Origin: Flavobacteriales bacterium UBA7666
GTDB lineage: Bacteria; Bacteroidota; Bacteroidia; Flavobacteriales_D; Crocinitomicaceae
Direction: 5' to 3'
DNA length: 64,000 nt
Assembly (NCBI GenBank): GCA_002483265.1
Contig: DLHO01000026.1
Location: 62,001-126,000 of the forward strand
The translations under genes were made by a program, and so were the position numbers. The notes under the pieces were generated by a model. That model made no database searches and was not told the origin of the DNA. It saw only the letters and a program-made list of their open reading frames with translations. Positions 56,833 to 64,000 of this stretch are shown here, one piece after another (position 1 is the first letter of the stretch; each line of letters begins with the position of its first letter).

Positions 56833-57918
56833 TTATTTCGGTAACTTTTCCAATAATAACAAATAAGGTTCCAGCATGTGATTCATGAAAATCTCCTTCG
56901 GATCTTGCGGAAACTTGGCATAATATTCCGTATCAGGATAAAGGATAATGAAATTTCCGCAACGCGTAAAAGCCGTTGAATTGGCTAATTGAGGAGGTTC
57001 AAAACCTTTTAAATTCTTAGTCATTAATTTACCTAATTTCTGACCCAAATATTTTTCAAATCGCCTTTGAGTTTTCTTGGAAGGTTTGTCCATTTTATTG
57101 TACATGTGTCTGACCACCAATCTTGGAAAAAAGGGTAGCTTTTTAATTGCTTTTTTAGCATCCTTAAATGGACTGACTTTATTGAAATCATTGACGGTTT
57201 GCACTGAAAATGGTGATTCAGGAACCCAGTCTAAGGAATTTACAGTGTTGTAAGCCCAGCCGCTTTGAGTCATTTTTTCATAGTAATAGGCAAAGTATAA
57301 ATTCCCTGGTTTTGGAGCTGCACTGCAATAGGTTTTGAACTGAACATCGGCTGGAATGATTCCATTTTCTTTCATGATCAAAAGATGCGCTGTAAGTAGA
57401 TAAGCCAAAGCTCCACCTTGACTATGTCCTGTAATATAAAACTCCTTTTTTCCTTGGTCTATCTGAGCAAAAAGCAAGGAATCCATATCTTTCCACAAAC
57501 AACCCAATGCAGTTGTCCAACCCACGTGAACCAATGCTTTCGGATCTTTGGAAAGTTCGTAGTAAAATGTGTCTTTTTCGCTGATTTTAATCCATCCTTT
57601 TGCAGGAACCATTCCTGCATAAAAATTAGCTCCCCAACTGGCAAATGTTCCTGTTGTTCCTCTTAAAGACAAAACACCAACTCCGGCTTTATCTTCCCAA
57701 TAATCCCATTTATTATCAAATCCCAACGTTTTTGAGCGGTATTTAAATTCAAAGCGTTCAGGAGCCGGCATGGAATCCCACGCAGTGCTGTCTGCAAAGC
57801 GAAAATTAACTTTCAATAATTCTGTAGCTTCAGATTTATCGTAGCCGGGTCTCAGTTGTGCGTTAGAGAGATTGGAAATGAATACGAGAAAAAGAAAAAT
57901 GAGCAAAACGTTTTTCAT
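56833..57918 (-). CDS. secreted lipase (class 3 fold), paralogue
   Basis: A 361-residue exported lipase-like protein, signal peptide about 1-20. Nucleophile elbow GHSQGGA with Ser166 (EFYITGHSQGGALAYLLTAHLL); oxyanion strand VGVLSLRGTTG; later CSAAPKPGNLYFAYYYEKMTQSGWAYNTVNSLDWVPESPFSVQTVNDF, the same as in the 36.7-kb lipase with small changes. It lies 4 bp downstream of the LprI-like gene and is likely co-transcribed with it. Substrate unknown. Confidence 0.92.
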   Translation of the reverse strand: MKNVLLIFLFLVFISNLSNAQLRPGYDKSEATELLKVNFRFADSTAWDSMPAPERFEFKYRSKTLGFDNKWDYWEDKAGVGVLSLRGTTGTFASWGANFYAGMVPAKGWIKISEKDTFYYELSKDPKALVHVGWTTALGCLWKDMDSLLFAQIDQGKKEFYITGHSQGGALAYLLTAHLLIMKENGIIPADVQFKTYCSAAPKPGNLYFAYYYEKMTQSGWAYNTVNSLDWVPESPFSVQTVNDFNKVSPFKDAKKAIKKLPFFPRLVVRHMYNKMDKPSKKTQRRFEKYLGQKLGKLMTKNLKGFEPPQLANSTAFTRCGNFIILYPDTEYYAKFPQDPKEIFMNHMLEPYLLLLEKLPK

Positions 57919-57922
57919 GAAC

Positions 57923-58474
57923 TTAAATTAAATGTGTTAGGTAATCTATGAGGATCAATAAATGGTCTTTTTGAGCGGTCATTAACCGTTTGGTATACGT
58001 AATTGATTGAATGCTGCCACCACCACTATATTCTTCTTGCATGAGTTTGCCGATCAAGGCTCGTTCTTTCTCCATCATTGATTTCCACGAATTTTGCCAA
58101 GATACAAGCGATTCCTTGTCGTCGGTTTTCATTTTAGACAAAAGAATCCCATAATATTTATCTGCCAGAATTTCATATTCGGAAGCACAAGCCAGATTTG
58201 CTTTATTGATTCCAAGTGTAGTAGATTCTTTTTGTAATTGCTTGCTGAATAAATTTTCTACCACAAAGGTATCTTCCAAAAATGCATGTTGAATAGAGTC
58301 TGAAAAATCACTTACACCTTCTTCTCTCTGAGTTTTTTGAGCCAATTCATGGCCTTTTGATCTCAATTCGACCCGCCATTTGTTTTTCAATGTTTCCATT
58401 TCAGAATCAGAAATTTGGGAAAAAAGTGAAGTGCACTGGAAAAAAAGAAGGAAAAAGAGAGTGCGGGAGATCAT
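57923..58474 (-). CDS. LprI-like (DUF1311) exported protein
   Basis: A 183-residue exported protein (signal peptide about 1-19, ISRTLFFLLFFQCTSLFSQ). The C-terminal half (about 90-183) has the DUF1311/lysozyme-inhibitor LprI layout: ACASEYEILADKYYGILLSKMKTDDKESLVSWQNSWKSMMEKERALIGKLMQEEYSGGGSIQSITYTKRLMTAQKDHLLIL, i.e. 'A..EY..L...Y......D...L...Q..W...........GGS......' with the 'GGS' turn. The only Cys in it is Cys95-type, so the usual disulfide pattern is incomplete. It could protect the cell wall or the lipase partner; that is inference. Confidence 0.75.
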   Translation of the reverse strand: MISRTLFFLLFFQCTSLFSQISDSEMETLKNKWRVELRSKGHELAQKTQREEGVSDFSDSIQHAFLEDTFVVENLFSKQLQKESTTLGINKANLACASEYEILADKYYGILLSKMKTDDKESLVSWQNSWKSMMEKERALIGKLMQEEYSGGGSIQSITYTKRLMTAQKDHLLILIDYLTHLI

Positions 58475-58535
58475 GTTTTTGTTTTAAAAGTATAAAATTT
58501 CACAGATTTTGGCTAAAAATAAGAAACTTTCCTAC

Positions 58536-58574
58536 AAAAAAGCGAGAGCTCCGTGGCGGGACTCTCGCTTTTTT
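58536..58574 (-). terminator. intrinsic terminator of clpB
   Basis: AAAAAAGCGAGAG (58536-58548) and CTCTCGCTTTTTT (58562-58574) are perfect 13-bp inverse copies with a 13-bp loop. On the minus strand the RNA ends in a U run; it lies 80 bp after the clpB stop. The A/T runs on both sides make it potentially active in both directions. Confidence 0.88.
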
Positions 58575-58653
58575 ACCTAAAACTAAACTACTACTTATTA
58601 TATTCTAGCATCAATTTTCTTCCTTCGGCTTTTCTGTCTTGTGAGACAGAGCC

Positions 58654-61287
58654 TCAGTCTTCTTTCGCCACGGCGAACTCTTCTTCCTCCTGAGAAATTG
58701 GTTTTCTAAATATGATTTTTCCGTCAAAAATATCCATCACAACAGTCAGCGAAGTGTCTAATGTTCCGGCTAATAGTGATTTGGATAATTCATTCAGTAC
58801 TTGTTTTTGGATGACGCGTTTTACGGGTCTTGCTCCAAAATGAGGATCGTATCCTGCTTCAACCAAATGCGCTTTTGCTTCTTCGGTCATGTGCATTTTA
58901 ATTCCTTTATCAAGCAGCATCACTTTCAACTGATCCAACTGCAATTGCACGATTTGCTTCACATATCGCTTGTTCAAAGGCGTAAAGATGATCGTTTCAT
59001 CAATCCGGTTCAAAAACTCAGGTCGGATGGTTTGTCTCAACAATTCCAACACTTTGAATTTTGCTTTGTCCATTGCCTCATGCAGGTTTTCTTCTTTTAC
59101 TCCTTCGAAACTTTCTTGGATCAAATGAGAACCCATATTGGAAGTCATAATGATGATCGTATTCTTGAAATTCACCGTTCTTCCTTTGTTGTCCGTCAAA
59201 CGGCCATCATCCAATACTTGCAACAAGATGTTGAATACGTCCGGATGTGCTTTTTCAATTTCATCCAGCAAAACGATCGAGTAGGGTCTTCTTCGCACAG
59301 CTTCCGTTAATTGTCCGCCTTCATCATATCCAACGTATCCCGGAGGCGCTCCAACCAGTCTGCTAACGCTGTGTTTCTCCTGATATTCAGACATATCAAT
59401 TCGTGTCATGGCATTCTCATCGTTGAATAAGAAATCAGCCAGTGCTTTTGCAAGTTCTGTTTTACCAACACCTGTCGGGCCTAAGAAGATAAACGAACCA
59501 ATTGGTTTGCGCATGTCTTGTAAACCGGCTCTGCTTCTTCTTACGGCATCTGAAATTGCTTCAATTGCTTCTTCCTGACCAACAACACGTTTCCCCAATT
59601 CATCTTCCAAACGAAGTAATTTCGAGACTTCACTTTCAATCATTTTATTGACCGGAATTCCTGTCCATTTTGAAACCACATCTGCAATTTCTTCTGCATC
59701 CACTTCTTCCTTAATAAGCTTCGAATTTGCCTGCATTTCGATGAGCCTTTTCTTTGCTTCTTCCAGTTGAACCTCCGCTTCTTTAATTCTTCCGTAACGA
59801 ATTTCAGCCACTTTTCCATAATCACCTGAACGTTCTGCCTGATCGGCTTCCAATTTCAAATGCTCGATCATTTCCTTTGTTTTCTGAACTCCGTCAACGA
59901 TGTCTTTTTCTGCTTGCCATTTTGCATTGAAGGCATTGCGTTGCTCTTCAAGTGTGGATAATTCTTTACCTAAAGCTTCTACTTTTTTGGTGTCGTTTTC
60001 ACGTTTGATTGCTTCACGTTCAATTTCCAGCTGCATGATTCGACGATCTAATTCATCCAATTCCTCCGGTTTTGAATTGATTTCCATTCGAAGTTTTGAA
60101 GCAGCCTCGTCAATTAAATCAATTGCTTTATCAGGCAAATGACGTTCTGTGATATAGCGTTGGGACAATTCAACTGCTGCGATAATAGCCGCATCTTTGA
60201 TCAACACTTTGTGGTGATTTTCGTATTTATCCTTGATTCCGCGCAAGATTGAGATTGCATCTTCGGTATCAGGTTCGTCTACTAAAACAGGTTGAAAACG
60301 ACGCACTAAAGCTTTGTCTTTCTCAAAATACTTTTGGTATTCATTTAAAGTAGTTGCTCCAACAGCTCTCAATTCACCCCTTGCCAAAGCAGGTTTTAAA
60401 ATGTTTGCAGCGTCCATTGCACCTTCACCACCGCCGGCTCCAACCAATGTATGGATTTCGTCAATGAATAAGATGATCTCGCCATCGGCACTTGTCACTT
60501 CTTTTACAACTGATTTCAAGCGCTCTTCGAATTCACCTTTGTATTTTGCTCCTGCAACCAAAGCACCCATGTCCAAACTGTAAACGATCTTAGACTTTAG
60601 GTTTTCAGGAACGTCACCGTCAATAATCCGATGTGCAATTCCTTCTGCGATAGCTGTTTTACCAACTCCAGGTTCACCGATTAGAATTGGATTGTTTTTG
60701 GTTCTTCTTGTTAGAATCTGAAGCACACGACGAATCTCATCATCGCGGCCAATTACCGGGTCTAATTTCCCTTCTTTGGCTAACTCATTCAGGTTCTTGG
60801 CATATTTTTCCAATGATTTGTATGTTCCTTCCTGTTGGTTGGAAGTGATTTTTTCTCCGTTTCTTAAATCCATAATATCTTTTATAACCTTTTTCTTATC
60901 GAGTTTTGCATCACGTAATAATTGCCCGATTTGATCTTTTGAATCTATTAGAGCAAGCAGAAGCATTTCTACGGTAGCATATTCGTCGCCATTTTCTTTT
61001 GCGATTTTCAATGCGAATTGCAGTGTTTCCTGTGCTTTCGGTGAAAGGTAAATTTGTCCGCCTGAAACTTTGCTCTGACTTTCCAGAATTCGATCCAATG
61101 CAAGTTCTATGTTTTTCGGATTTACCTGTGATTGTTTTAATAAATAAGGAACTACATCTCCGTCTTTGAGAAAAATCCCTTTCAACAAGTGTGCATTCTC
61201 GATAGCCTGATGCCCTTCTGTTTGAGCATAATCCTGAGCTGCCTGAATAACTTCTTGTGTTTTTATAGTAAATTGATTGCTATCCAT
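58654..61287 (-). CDS. clpB: ATP-dependent disaggregase ClpB
   Basis: An 877-residue Hsp100 chaperone that resolubilises protein aggregates together with DnaK. The start is the ATG whose last base is 61287 (MDSNQFTIKTQEVI), the usual ClpB start; the upstream frame adds only 13 odd residues. Domains in order: Clp_N pair (about 5-150), first AAA+ with Walker A GEPGVGKT (204-211), the coiled-coil middle domain (about 400-520, ELDRRIMQLEIEREAI...), second AAA+ with Walker A GPTGVGKT, RPYSIVLLDEIEKAHPDVFN (Walker B), and the D2-small domain with FGARPVKRVIQ. Length is normal. Followed by a strong terminator. Confidence 0.98.
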   Translation of the reverse strand: MDSNQFTIKTQEVIQAAQDYAQTEGHQAIENAHLLKGIFLKDGDVVPYLLKQSQVNPKNIELALDRILESQSKVSGGQIYLSPKAQETLQFALKIAKENGDEYATVEMLLLALIDSKDQIGQLLRDAKLDKKKVIKDIMDLRNGEKITSNQQEGTYKSLEKYAKNLNELAKEGKLDPVIGRDDEIRRVLQILTRRTKNNPILIGEPGVGKTAIAEGIAHRIIDGDVPENLKSKIVYSLDMGALVAGAKYKGEFEERLKSVVKEVTSADGEIILFIDEIHTLVGAGGGEGAMDAANILKPALARGELRAVGATTLNEYQKYFEKDKALVRRFQPVLVDEPDTEDAISILRGIKDKYENHHKVLIKDAAIIAAVELSQRYITERHLPDKAIDLIDEAASKLRMEINSKPEELDELDRRIMQLEIEREAIKRENDTKKVEALGKELSTLEEQRNAFNAKWQAEKDIVDGVQKTKEMIEHLKLEADQAERSGDYGKVAEIRYGRIKEAEVQLEEAKKRLIEMQANSKLIKEEVDAEEIADVVSKWTGIPVNKMIESEVSKLLRLEDELGKRVVGQEEAIEAISDAVRRSRAGLQDMRKPIGSFIFLGPTGVGKTELAKALADFLFNDENAMTRIDMSEYQEKHSVSRLVGAPPGYVGYDEGGQLTEAVRRRPYSIVLLDEIEKAHPDVFNILLQVLDDGRLTDNKGRTVNFKNTIIIMTSNMGSHLIQESFEGVKEENLHEAMDKAKFKVLELLRQTIRPEFLNRIDETIIFTPLNKRYVKQIVQLQLDQLKVMLLDKGIKMHMTEEAKAHLVEAGYDPHFGARPVKRVIQKQVLNELSKSLLAGTLDTSLTVVMDIFDGKIIFRKPISQEEEEFAVAKED

Positions 61288-61449
61288 TTTTATTCGTTTG
61301 CTTCTGTTTGTCAAATCCTGAACCAAATCCCGTTTTCAAATAATTTCAAGACAAAAAGACAGTTTCAGGAAAGTTGAACAGACAAAATGGCATTATTCGA
61401 TTATGTGCGATGAGCACTTTTAATAGTAATTTAGCGAAAAATTACCCGA

Positions 61450-61560
61450 ATGTCTAAAATCAAAAAAACGTATAAAAAACTCTATCCGTATTTTGTAGAT
61501 GTATGGCAATACATTGTCATCATCGTGATTTTTATAATTGCCGCAATTTTTATCCTCTAA
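61450..61560 (+). CDS. small membrane protein, 36 aa
   Basis: ATG 61450 to TAA 61558-61560. The product is SKIKKTYKKLYPYFVDVWQ followed by a 17-residue hydrophobic helix (IVIIVIFIIAAIFIL). Basic N-terminus with a single TM segment is typical for short bacterial membrane proteins. A one-mismatch -7 box TAATTTAG (61427-61434) lies 15 bp upstream. It is divergent from clpB, which may mean stress-linked expression; that is speculative. Confidence 0.55.
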   Translation: MSKIKKTYKKLYPYFVDVWQYIVIIVIFIIAAIFIL

Positions 61561-61569
61561 AAAGGAAGG

Positions 61570-63822
61570 TTAGAATTGCTTGATCAGATTAAAAAAATCT
61601 CTATAATAAGGTGCATAATTTTCTACAGCTGCACTCTTTTGAATGTTGTTTTTGATGTAGGAATAATTCTTTCCGTTCTTGGTGTTAATCATCATGGAGT
61701 ACATCGTAAGGTTTTTTCCTTCTTTGATAGTCTGTGGAATATAGACAAAATAAATGTACGGGATGAGCGGAGCTACAATTGTCCCAAAAATAATGGCTAT
61801 AGGATTAAAGTCAGGAAAATAAGAATAATCGATTCTTGTGAAAAGGATTTGTGAGATTCCACGTGCCTCAGTGAATTGGTTTATTAATTCATAATCAATC
61901 GAAAAACAATCATTGCCATTATTAGCGCTATTGATCTGCTCTATATAAGCGAGATAGGTTGAGTATTCGTTGAAATCATCTGTTGTTCCTTTTAAAATGG
62001 AATCTTTGGTCATGATAACCGGTTCGAATCCAAGTTTTTGGGCATTAGTAACGAGTGTTTTTTGGTATGTTTTTTCAGCAGATTTAATTTCCCATTCTGC
62101 CACTCCATTTTTGGAGGAAAGGGATATAATGGGTTCAACGATCAGGATTTTTTTGAAACTTGCTTCTTCTTTGGAAAGTGATGCAATGTATGTTTTCCAA
62201 AGCTTTTCCTGCTCACGTTTGCTCAGTGAATTGAATAGGGTAACCGACTCTTTTACAGAATCATTGTGTGCTTTCATCGTTTTGAAATCGCTAATAAAAG
62301 AACTGTCACGAATAATGTCCGAAATAGCGTAGATAGAGAATTCTGTAGAGTCAAAAGCTGCAGACGACTGAATAGTTGTGCGTTTTTCCTTAATTCGACT
62401 GTATTTAGAACCTTCGGAAAGATTAGTTGTTTCCTTTTTAACTACTGTATCATTTGCTTTATTCAATGCGTTTTGGGCTGCTTGTTGGTAAGTGAAAGGC
62501 TGATATGCAGTTAAACTTACATTGTAATACTGCACAAATCCATCCAGGTAGTTTTTGTAAGTATCTTCGAAAAAAGTATCTCCGGGATGTTTGGCGCGCA
62601 GGTCATAAATGATCCGCATTCCGATAGTTGCGGCTTCAAAGATATTGGCTCTACGCAGGAAATTATATAAAAGTGAAGATTCACCTTCTACTTTGTAATT
62701 TTGCGAATCTCCTTCTAGTTTGAATGCCTGCTGTTGTAAAGACAACCAGGTAATTGCTTTCATTTTGTCGAGATAAAAAGATCCGGGAAATTCTTTTTCC
62801 ATCAGGAAGATGGAGTAAAGAGCACTTATCATGTTTCCGTCAATGACATCCAGACGGATACTTTCCAGACGGCAAACCGTTCGGAGTTCGAAAAACAATT
62901 TGTCATCCAATTTGAAAGAAGCGTTTCCCCAGTTTGTATATTCTGAAACAGATTTTTGAACAGCATCTTTCCGTTTTTTGATGTTCGGATGGGAACTGTA
63001 GGTATCATTGTAATCTTCTTCTGCCGTAATAGGTTTGATCTCATAATTGAAACTTTCTTCCGGAATGTACATGTATGCCGTATTGAAATAGTCTTTGGGA
63101 AAGGTAAGTTCATCAAATGGAAGATAAGAGTACATTAAAACGTCAAAAGTACCCAGCAATTCTTCTTTTGAATATCCCATTTTGTGATACCTGCTCAATG
63201 CCAATTGATCTGCTTCCAATTCTTTTTCTTTGGAAAACTGACTGAGCTTCAAAATTTGTTCACGTCGTTTAATCTCACCTACTTTTTGACTGTTCAGGTA
63301 TTCTTCGTGCGTGTGTTTTTTTTCGTAATGGGCTATTTCATGAGATAAAACAAAAGCCAGCTGAGCTTCAGAAGACAATTGAGCAATTAAACCGGTGGTT
63401 ACAAAAATAATTCCCGGAGAAGTAGAAAAAGCATTTGTCTCATTGGATTTAATGGTGTAAAAGCGCAATTCTTTGAATAGTTCAGGATCGTCTTTTAACA
63501 AATTTGCCGCAACTTGTTGAACATAGGTAGATATTTCATCTCCATAAATAACTGATCCTGAATATAAAACATTATCCAAACGCTCATGAATCTCTTTCAA
63601 ATATTTTTGCGCGTCTGTTTTTGTTTTAAAAGTCAGTTTATTGGAAGCCAGATCATTTGCAATCTTTTGAGAAACCGGTGTACTGAAATCTGCCGGCATA
63701 TTCCCTTTAGACAAAAGTGTTTGGTAATTATTAAAGTCTCTTTGTGAGAATGAAAAAAAGGAAGTAAGGAAAATCAGAACACTAATTCGGATTAATTTAG
63801 GTATCAAGTGCAGTTTAGTCAT
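61570..63822 (-). CDS. exported M48-family metalloprotease
   Basis: A 750-residue exported zinc protease. Signal peptide about 1-27 (LIPKLIRISVLIFLTSFFSFSQ). Zinc site HEIAH at 161-165 (VLSHEIAHYEKK) and third ligand Glu203 in ELEADQLAL, the M48 pattern. This is the BepA-like 'M48 family metalloprotease' type but much longer: after about residue 330 comes a helical region (TPR-like), then KTNLSEGSKYSRIKEKRTT and a hydrophobic stretch near the end (IAIIFGTIVAPLIPYIYFVYIP) followed by MMINTKNGKNYSYIKNN. It likely acts in the envelope. Substrate unknown. Confidence 0.9.
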   Translation of the reverse strand: MTKLHLIPKLIRISVLIFLTSFFSFSQRDFNNYQTLLSKGNMPADFSTPVSQKIANDLASNKLTFKTKTDAQKYLKEIHERLDNVLYSGSVIYGDEISTYVQQVAANLLKDDPELFKELRFYTIKSNETNAFSTSPGIIFVTTGLIAQLSSEAQLAFVLSHEIAHYEKKHTHEEYLNSQKVGEIKRREQILKLSQFSKEKELEADQLALSRYHKMGYSKEELLGTFDVLMYSYLPFDELTFPKDYFNTAYMYIPEESFNYEIKPITAEEDYNDTYSSHPNIKKRKDAVQKSVSEYTNWGNASFKLDDKLFFELRTVCRLESIRLDVIDGNMISALYSIFLMEKEFPGSFYLDKMKAITWLSLQQQAFKLEGDSQNYKVEGESSLLYNFLRRANIFEAATIGMRIIYDLRAKHPGDTFFEDTYKNYLDGFVQYYNVSLTAYQPFTYQQAAQNALNKANDTVVKKETTNLSEGSKYSRIKEKRTTIQSSAAFDSTEFSIYAISDIIRDSSFISDFKTMKAHNDSVKESVTLFNSLSKREQEKLWKTYIASLSKEEASFKKILIVEPIISLSSKNGVAEWEIKSAEKTYQKTLVTNAQKLGFEPVIMTKDSILKGTTDDFNEYSTYLAYIEQINSANNGNDCFSIDYELINQFTEARGISQILFTRIDYSYFPDFNPIAIIFGTIVAPLIPYIYFVYIPQTIKEGKNLTMYSMMINTKNGKNYSYIKNNIQKSAAVENYAPYYRDFFNLIKQF

Positions 63823-63845
63823 TGTCTATAATTAATTATCTGGCG

Positions 63846-63853
63846 CAAAAGTA
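63846..63853 (-). promoter_or_regulatory. -7 promoter box TACTTTTG (minus strand)
   Basis: Exact TAnnTTTG on the minus strand (CAAAAGTA on plus), 23 bp before the ATG of the M48 protease gene. Confidence 0.55.
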
Positions 63854-63931
63854 ATTCAAAATCAAAAAACAGGGGGAGTAGTTTCCGATTAATTTGGGAA
63901 TGAAGAGTTGAATCATGAGCTGTTGCAGTCA

Positions 63932-63960
63932 TTGTCAATCCAATAGATTCCTTATTTTTG
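63932..63960 (+). promoter_or_regulatory. promoter TTG-N18-TATTTTTG
   Basis: -33 TTG at 63932-63934 and -7 TATTTTTG at 63953-63960 with an 18-bp spacer. It points rightwards and would drive a gene that continues past the window edge. Confidence 0.6.
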
Positions 63961-63976
63961 TTCAAAAGTTAAAACG

Positions 63977-64000
63977 TTGGAAAATCAACTTGAATTATCA
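63977..64000 (+). CDS. possible start of a gene cut by the window edge
   Basis: A TTG at 63977, 16 bp after the promoter, opens MENQLELS to the last base. It is too short to assign. The frame and the start codon are only guessed from the promoter position. Confidence 0.3.

Noticed and set aside
58801..59310. 169-codon frame opposite to clpB
   Set aside because: Antisense shadow of a highly conserved gene; Phe/His/Gln-rich composition reflects the complement of clpB codons.
61970..62332. 120-codon frame opposite to the M48 protease gene
   Set aside because: Antisense to a well-supported coding gene; no independent start or family evidence.

Overview
This 64 kb window reads as chromosomal DNA from a Bacteroidota species of the order Flavobacteriales. 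A Fluviicola/Crocinitomicaceae-like host is a guess from overall gene style, not something shown. The support is low GC, long A/T-rich intergenic spacers, exact TAnnTTTG -7 promoter boxes (the Bacteroidota primary sigma pattern) upstream of many starts, almost no Shine-Dalgarno sequences, secreted proteins with C-terminal type IX secretion (T9SS) sorting domains, and families typical of the phylum (GH92, DUF4199, DUF4919, SusC-unrelated TonB receptor). I see no rRNA, tRNA, CRISPR array, transposase, integrase or phage gene.

Layout. 0-5 kb: end of an ABC-F ATPase, a secreted GH5 glycosidase with T9SS tail, and a TonB-dependent receptor with a candidate operator. 5-15 kb: a run of small same-strand genes (DinB, membrane peptidase-like protein, DUF6157, DUF4919, several lipoproteins and secreted proteins, GNAT, AraC), with the C-terminal remnant of a nitroreductase at 7.5 kb. 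15-25 kb: exported VOC protein, GlxA-type regulator divergent from a DinB protein, SRPBCC protein, thioredoxin-reductase-like flavoprotein behind a long inverted repeat, a membrane-tethered LuxR regulator paired with DUF4199, and a class A2 beta-lactamase. 25-32 kb: a long MORN/YwqK-repeat secreted protein, luciferase-like oxidoreductase, WYL and XRE regulators. 32-38 kb: GH92 alpha-mannosidase, DUF1801, acetyltransferases, a secreted lipase, DinB. 38-43 kb: gene-poor stretch rich in dispersed intergenic repeats around a siderophore-interacting-type flavoprotein, an AraC regulator, and YdeI/DUF1905 and DUF1801 proteins. 43-47 kb: PQQ-type sugar dehydrogenase with T9SS tail, then a TetR gene followed by a perfect 24-bp palindrome and a tight operon of membrane protein, DUF3817, rhodanese and MmcQ/YjbR. 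47-56 kb: two tandem WG-repeat proteins, alpha/beta hydrolase, CPBP protease, SUFU-domain protein and tandem duplicate acetyltransferases, SanA-like protein. 56-64 kb: mostly minus strand, with DUF6141-like protein, a second lipase with an LprI-like partner, ClpB, and an exported M48 metalloprotease.

The window mainly encodes stress, detoxification and envelope functions plus exported polysaccharide hydrolases; it is not one coherent pathway. I found no convincing new multi-gene system. The strongest unexplained signals are non-coding: at least three dispersed intergenic repeat families (one a hairpin with a compensatory base-pair change), several long operators, a precise 15-bp tandem repeat, and nested inverted repeats between convergent genes.
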